NCBI GenBank assembly: GCA_028279265.1
Contig: JANQOC010000717.1
Location: forward strand, 1-41,422
Source of the DNA: Hyphomicrobiales bacterium
GTDB taxonomy: Bacteria; Pseudomonadota; Alphaproteobacteria; Rhizobiales; CAYWUX01
Direction of reading: 5' to 3'
DNA length: 41,422 bases
Numbering within the stretch: the stretch's first letter is position 1; the number at the start of each line of letters is the position of its first letter. Positions 36,978 to 41,422 of this stretch are shown here, piece after piece. The position numbers and the translations under genes were made by a program. The notes beneath the pieces are model-generated. The model saw nothing but the letters and a program-made list of their open reading frames with translations, was not told where the DNA came from and searched no databases.

Positions 36978-38520
36978 CTGGTTCTGGCGCCTCAACAATC
37001 TCTATTGGATCCTGGACAAGGAAGGTCGTGAAGTTCCGTTCATCCTGAATGATGAACAGATCGATTTTTACGAGAATATCCACACATTGAATGTCATTTT
37101 GAAGGCCCGCCAGCTTGGGTTCTCAACGTTTATTGCCATGTTCATGCTGGATAGCTGTCTTTTCGAGGAAAATGTCAATTGCGGGATTATCGATGTCACG
37201 TTACCGGATGCCAAGCGCAAACTGGAAAAGATTAAGTTCGCCTATGACCGCCTGGATCCACATATTCAGGCTGCGGTTCCCATTGAACGGGCCTCGACCC
37301 AGGAAATCATCTGGGCGAATGGCTCCACAATCAGCGTAGGAACGTCACACAGAGGCGGAACGCTTCAATATCTCCATATATCCGAATTCGGCAAGATCTG
37401 CGCCACACGCCCCGATAAGGCCCGGGAAATCATTACCGGGGCCTTGAACACCGTCCAGGCCGGACAGTTCATTGCCATTGAATCGACAGCCGAGGGCCAG
37501 GAAGGCCGGTTTTATGACATCTGCCAGACCGCCCAGACCCTAAAGCGGATCGGAAAAACCTTAACGGATCTCGACTTCAAGTTTTTCTTTTATCCCTGGT
37601 GGACCCGGGATGAATACAAACTTTACGACGATCAGGTACCGATCACGGATGAATTCAAAACATATTTCAACAAGCTGGAAGGCCAAATCGGTCAAGAATT
37701 ATCCCTGGAACAGAAAGTTTGGTACGTCAAAAAGCAGGAAGTCCAGCAAGATGATATGAAGCGCGAGTTTCCCGGGACGCCGGAAGAGGCGTTCGAAGCT
37801 TCTGTTGAGGGGGCGATATTTGGGAAACAAATGGAGGCCGCGGAATTTGAGGGGCGAATTGGCAGATATCCAGCCATTCCGGGTATTCCGGTCAATTCCT
37901 TCTGGGACATAGGTCGTCGGGATTATAATTCCATTTGGTTTGCCCAGATCATCATGGGGCCGTTCATTCGTGTGGTCGGGTTTTATCAGAATTGTATGTA
38001 TGGCCTGCCTCATTATGCAGAATATTGCTCAAATCTCTATCAGGAAAAGGGCTGGGAACATGGCGAAGACTATTTTCCCCATGACATCAAGGTCACTGAA
38101 TGGGGCACGGATCGAACCCGGATTGAGATGGCTATTTCGCACGGTTTTAATGCTGTCAAGGCACCAACTCTGGATCTTCAGGATGGGATTAACGCCGGTC
38201 GAGCCACGATCCCGATTTGTTATTTTGATGAGGAGGGGTGTGGCGATGGGATCAGAGTCCTGAAGTCCTACCGCTGGGAATGGGATGATATACGGGGCGC
38301 CTGGAAAACTAATGTTCCCCGCCATGATGAAAACTCTCATGGGGGCGATGCCTGGCGAACCCTTGGCGTGTCCTGGCGGGAAATCACCCCCGAACTTGAC
38401 CCTGGCCCGCGGCGTGACGAACTTGTTTTGTCCGCGAATCGGGATGGGTCTATAACGACGAACATGTCTGTTCGCGAGATCATCGAAGCGAAAGCAAGAA
38501 AAAAACGACGGAACCGGTAA
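36931..38520 (+). CDS. Terminase large subunit
   Basis: A 529-residue packaging motor. The ATPase domain shows KARQLGFST (Walker A variant, residues 58-66) and LQYLHISEFG (Walker B with catalytic E152), followed by the coupling-type segment IAIESTAEGQ. The nuclease domain has D326 in FWDIG, D385 in PHDIK and D473 in HGGDAW, the usual acidic triad for cutting concatemers. The frame begins at a GTG (36931) because no ATG is available before the conserved region. The P22-like order that follows (portal next) suggests headful packaging. Confidence 0.92.
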   Translation: MSQQEKVASLEDQLNDWFWRLNNLYWILDKEGREVPFILNDEQIDFYENIHTLNVILKARQLGFSTFIAMFMLDSCLFEENVNCGIIDVTLPDAKRKLEKIKFAYDRLDPHIQAAVPIERASTQEIIWANGSTISVGTSHRGGTLQYLHISEFGKICATRPDKAREIITGALNTVQAGQFIAIESTAEGQEGRFYDICQTAQTLKRIGKTLTDLDFKFFFYPWWTRDEYKLYDDQVPITDEFKTYFNKLEGQIGQELSLEQKVWYVKKQEVQQDDMKREFPGTPEEAFEASVEGAIFGKQMEAAEFEGRIGRYPAIPGIPVNSFWDIGRRDYNSIWFAQIIMGPFIRVVGFYQNCMYGLPHYAEYCSNLYQEKGWEHGEDYFPHDIKVTEWGTDRTRIEMAISHGFNAVKAPTLDLQDGINAGRATIPICYFDEEGCGDGIRVLKSYRWEWDDIRGAWKTNVPRHDENSHGGDAWRTLGVSWREITPELDPGPRRDELVLSANRDGSITTNMSVREIIEAKARKKRRNR

Positions 38521-40542
38521 ATGGCTGAACCAGGTACAGGCGGCGAAATTGAGTCCGAAGGCGATGCCAAACGGGAAGGCAAGACCGAGGCCGAACTTTG
38601 GAAGCAGAAAATCGACAGGGCATTAGCGGATGAAAAATCTTTCCGAGATACAGCGAAGAAAGCGGTTGAGATCTATGAGGCCCAGAAGGATAAGTCGGTT
38701 GCATTTAATATCCTACATTCAAATATTAAAACAATTGTCCCGGCGATCTACAATTCAACGCCGGTCCCGGATGTCCGCCGGCGGTTTTCTGACAATGACC
38801 CCATTGCCAAGAATGTCGGTGACGCGACCGAACGCCTAATTTCCTTCGATATCGATCAATTTGACCTCGATGATGAGATGGAAATGATGATGACCGACGG
38901 CCACGTTGCCGGTCGAGGCATTATCCGCGTGAGATATCGTGCCCAGCAATCCGGAAACTTCATCATCCGACGCACCACATGTGAGCGCTGGCCCTACGAT
39001 CGCATCGTCATAGGCCCCGCAAGATCCTGGGGAACCGTGCGGTGGATCGCTTTTCAGCATGATTTGACGAAAGATCAGTTGCAACGTTTAGGCGTCGAGG
39101 CGGTCCGCTTATCGAATATGGGTTTTGATGAGGTGAAGGCCGGCGAAGGCGATAATCGCGGGATTGAGAAATCCGCCCAGGTCTGGGAGATCTGGTGCAA
39201 AGATACGCGCAAAATCAAATATCTGATTTACAATGATATTGACGACGGCCTGGCGAAGGTTCTCGATGATCCTCTTGGGCTGCCGGAGTTTTTTCCCATC
39301 CTGAAGCCTTATATGCCGATTTCGCGAATCAGCCAATACCTACCGGTAACGCCTTATTTTATTTATGAAAAACTGGCAAATGAGCTGGATATCATCACCA
39401 AGCGCATCACCCGCCTGACGGAAATGCTCAAATATCGCGGGCTCACGGATGCCTCGATCAAAGCCGATGTGGACGCGATCATGTCCGCAGACGACGGGGA
39501 TTTCATTGACAGCCAGTCGGCCAAACTCTGGGCTAATGGCGCCGGTGGTTTGGAATCTGCGATTTACACCATGCCCCTGGACCAGTTAACACAAGCCCTT
39601 GCGGGTTTGTACGTCCAGCGCGACCAGGTCAAAGCGACAATTCATGAGGTAATAGGGCTTTCTGACGTGTTGCGTGGGGCATCCGATGCGCGGGAAACCG
39701 CCGCCGCCCAGCATATCAAGTCGGAATGGGGATCCCTTCGGATCAATAATCATCAGCGCGCCGGCGCTAAACTGGCCCGGGAGCTGTTCCGCATGATGGC
39801 GGCGATCTATCAGGAGCATTACGACCCGGAAACGATCTCGACGATCACCGGCCTGCCTATGAACGACCAGCAGCGCCAGATCTGGCCCCAGGTCCTGCAA
39901 TTGTTCAAATCGGATTTGATGTCGTTCAAGATCGACATCGAAACGGATTCAACGATCCGCGGGGACATGGCGCGATCTCAGGAACAGATGAACTTATTCC
40001 TGCAAGCCACCGCGCAATTTGCGACCTCCATGGGCGGTGTTCTCCAAATCGCCCCGGACCTTCTTGTTGTGGCCGTGGAAGTCTACACTTCATTCGCCCG
40101 ACAGTTCAAATTGGGCAAGCAGGCCGAAGACGCTCTGGATCAACTTTCTCAACGCGCCCCAGAGATGGCCCAGAAGGCCGCTCAGGGCGACCAGGAGGGC
40201 CAAGCCGAGGCTCAGGCGCAAATGCAGCTCGAAATGGCAAAACTCGAACAGGCGGTCAAACTGAAGGCCATAGACAAGGAAATAAACGACGCCAAGAACG
40301 CCGTTCAGCTTCAGATCGCCGAAATCACCGCCCAGGGCGCCCACATTCAGCACCAGGACAGCATTCAGCTCGAATATGACAAACTAGCCCACCAGAAGCG
40401 CAAGGACGCCCGTGAGCTTGAATTAAAAGCGGAACAGATGGACATCCAGGAAGAACAGGCCGACGAACAACGGGCTTGGGAAGATTATCACCGCAACCAG
40501 GATCGAGAAGACCAGAAGAGGATTGCAGCCAATGACCGTTAG
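38521..40542 (+). CDS. Portal protein
   Basis: A 673-residue portal of the P22 gp1-like type: a helical N-terminus with LWKQKIDRALADEKSFRDTAKKAVEIYE, then FNILHSNIKTIVPAIYNSTPVPDVRRRF, a wing/stem region with YEKLANELDIITKRITRLTEMLKYRGLTD and DVLRGASDARETAAAQHIKSEW, and a C-terminal coiled coil of ~150 residues very rich in Gln, Glu and Ala (the barrel-like extension of P22 portals). It forms the dodecameric ring through which DNA is packaged and ejected. It begins directly after the terminase stop. Confidence 0.9.
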   Translation: MAEPGTGGEIESEGDAKREGKTEAELWKQKIDRALADEKSFRDTAKKAVEIYEAQKDKSVAFNILHSNIKTIVPAIYNSTPVPDVRRRFSDNDPIAKNVGDATERLISFDIDQFDLDDEMEMMMTDGHVAGRGIIRVRYRAQQSGNFIIRRTTCERWPYDRIVIGPARSWGTVRWIAFQHDLTKDQLQRLGVEAVRLSNMGFDEVKAGEGDNRGIEKSAQVWEIWCKDTRKIKYLIYNDIDDGLAKVLDDPLGLPEFFPILKPYMPISRISQYLPVTPYFIYEKLANELDIITKRITRLTEMLKYRGLTDASIKADVDAIMSADDGDFIDSQSAKLWANGAGGLESAIYTMPLDQLTQALAGLYVQRDQVKATIHEVIGLSDVLRGASDARETAAAQHIKSEWGSLRINNHQRAGAKLARELFRMMAAIYQEHYDPETISTITGLPMNDQQRQIWPQVLQLFKSDLMSFKIDIETDSTIRGDMARSQEQMNLFLQATAQFATSMGGVLQIAPDLLVVAVEVYTSFARQFKLGKQAEDALDQLSQRAPEMAQKAAQGDQEGQAEAQAQMQLEMAKLEQAVKLKAIDKEINDAKNAVQLQIAEITAQGAHIQHQDSIQLEYDKLAHQKRKDARELELKAEQMDIQEEQADEQRAWEDYHRNQDREDQKRIAANDR

Positions 40543-40831
40543 TGTGGTATTTTGTGACGTCGGGGGCTTGAACCAGATCAACGCCCCGGCAATGAAGACT
40601 CTAGGGGCTTCAGGGGAAGAGATCTCGGAAAGCGGTTCAAATCAGACAACCACGGCGGCGGCGACCTCGACCCGTCGGTTTGCCCGCGTGGCGACGGATG
40701 CGGCGGTTTATGTGAGTTTTGGCAACGCTCCAAACGCCACTAGCGACGGCGGTCGGGTTATGCTTCCATCAGGAAGTGTTGAATATTTCTTATGCAATGT
40801 AGGCGATATTGCCGCTGTTGTAACGGTGTAA
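40532..40831 (+). CDS. Small structural-module protein after portal
   Basis: A 99-residue beta-rich protein with low charge. The ATG at 40532 overlaps the portal stop; the upstream TTG is not needed. The second half (RVATDAAVYVSFGNAPNATSDGGRVMLPSGSVEYF) resembles short phage structural proteins that cap or decorate other components. Its place between portal and tailspike suggests a virion role. Function not established. Confidence 0.65.
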   Translation: MTVSVVFCDVGGLNQINAPAMKTLGASGEEISESGSNQTTTAAATSTRRFARVATDAAVYVSFGNAPNATSDGGRVMLPSGSVEYFLCNVGDIAAVVTV

Positions 40832-40835
40832 CTCT

Positions 40836-41422
40836 ATGCTGGTTCAACCAGGAAAATTGATGACGGCAGCGCAGTTGAGCGGGGGGACGCCAGCGGCGTT
40901 CAGTGCCAATTTTAAAACCCTACCCCTGTCAAGCACGGGCTGGTTCCAAGGGCTGGACGGAACTTTTTTCCGCACCTCTCCTGCAAGGCAGTTCAATATT
41001 AATGGGGAGCTGGAGTACGCAGCGCATAATTTTCACACATATACCGAGAATTGGGAAGATGCTGGATGGACGGAAACCAATGGCACGTTGACCGCTGCAC
41101 CTTCTGAAACAGTCCCTGGATACGATGCCTCGGTTTCCTTATTCACAGAAGGGACAGACACGGCAGTCGAGCATTCTATCGGTGTTAGCTCAACATTCGT
41201 TATTCCTACAGATCAATCGGTTACCGCTCAAATCCTTTTGAAAGCAAACGTAAATGATCATGTTCGAATTGCTATTTTTGCGTTCACAAATTATCAGGGA
41301 TATTTCAATATCTCATCCGGTAGCGTTGGAACGGCTACGGGCGGCAGCGGTTCTCTTACAAGCAGCATAACATCGCTTGGCAATGATTATTATTTAATAA
41401 AAATAACAGACACGCCGAATAA
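40836..41422 (+). CDS. Tailspike/tail fibre protein, N-terminal part (continues to 2455)
   Basis: The ATG at 40836, four bases after the previous stop, opens a frame that runs to the window end and, after removing the 99-base duplicate, continues at 100 to the stop at 2455: 980 residues in all. Residues ~1-65 (MLVQPGKLMTAAQLSGGTPA, later STGWFQGLDGTFFR) would be the virion-attachment region. The first repeated module begins at about residue 68 (FHTYTENWEDAGW) and ends with GNDYYLIKITDT at ~185. No signal or membrane segment. See the entry at 1-2455 for the rest of the protein. Confidence 0.75.
   Translation, partial: MLVQPGKLMTAAQLSGGTPAAFSANFKTLPLSSTGWFQGLDGTFFRTSPARQFNINGELEYAAHNFHTYTENWEDAGWTETNGTLTAAPSETVPGYDASVSLFTEGTDTAVEHSIGVSSTFVIPTDQSVTAQILLKANVNDHVRIAIFAFTNYQGYFNISSGSVGTATGGSGSLTSSITSLGNDYYLIKITDTPN
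41324..41422. repeat. Right copy of 99-bp terminal direct repeat
   Basis: Exact copy of bases 1-99. It marks the overlap made when a circular or circularly permuted genome is assembled as a line; the unit genome is 41,323 bp. Confidence 0.95.

Noticed and set aside
1..41422. tRNA genes, CRISPR arrays, insertion sequences, integrase and attachment sites
   Set aside because: None could be recognised on either strand.

Overview
The window is a complete short-tailed (P22-like) phage genome of about 41.3 kb, linearised at an arbitrary point. Its first 99 bases (1-99) are repeated exactly as its last 99 (41324-41422), and one reading frame runs across the join, so the unit circle is 41,323 bp. A P22-type order of terminase, portal, scaffold, coat, gp4-like adaptor, gp10-like nozzle and three large ejection-type proteins supports a podovirus. 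The host is probably an alphaproteobacterium: the phage carries a GcrA-like regulator, an alphaproteobacterial-style outer-membrane beta-barrel, and a cluster of GANTC (CcrM-type) sites upstream of that barrel gene.

Layout. (1) The late block runs on the plus strand from 36471 through the join to 20098: small and large terminase, portal, tailspike (40836 through the join to 2455), scaffold, coat, decoration protein, a DUF115-methyltransferase fusion, adaptor, nozzle, GNAT protein, S74-like chaperone protein, two ejection-type proteins, glycine-rich tail fibre, then lysis (amidase with a C-terminal membrane segment, nested spanins, holin-like overlapping frames). (2) Facing terminators lie at 20151-20301. 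(3) A minus-strand early block, 28676 or 29049 down to 20340, holds an Acb2-like anti-CBASS protein, a Gp157-type protein, a RecT/Bet annealing protein, an HNH-type nuclease, a small serine recombinase, many tiny membrane or lipoprotein genes, the outer-membrane protein and a final hypothetical gene. (4) A plus-strand early block, 29061-36443, holds a Cro/YdaS-like repressor, the GcrA-like regulator, a membrane protein, a DUF1376-type replication initiator with a candidate internal origin, a probable helicase loader, and a run of small proteins including three four-cysteine zinc ribbons.

Working model. No DNA or RNA polymerase is seen, so the phage probably recruits the host replisome in lambda O/P fashion and recombines through RecT with the Gp157 partner. 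An exact 13-base motif (AACTTATGGTTCA) sits upstream of three separate genes in the same orientation and looks like an operator. A 29-base near-repeat followed by a hairpin over the ribosome binding site precedes both the scaffold/coat genes and the lysis genes. No tyrosine or large serine integrase, tRNA or CRISPR array was seen; whether the phage is temperate is open.
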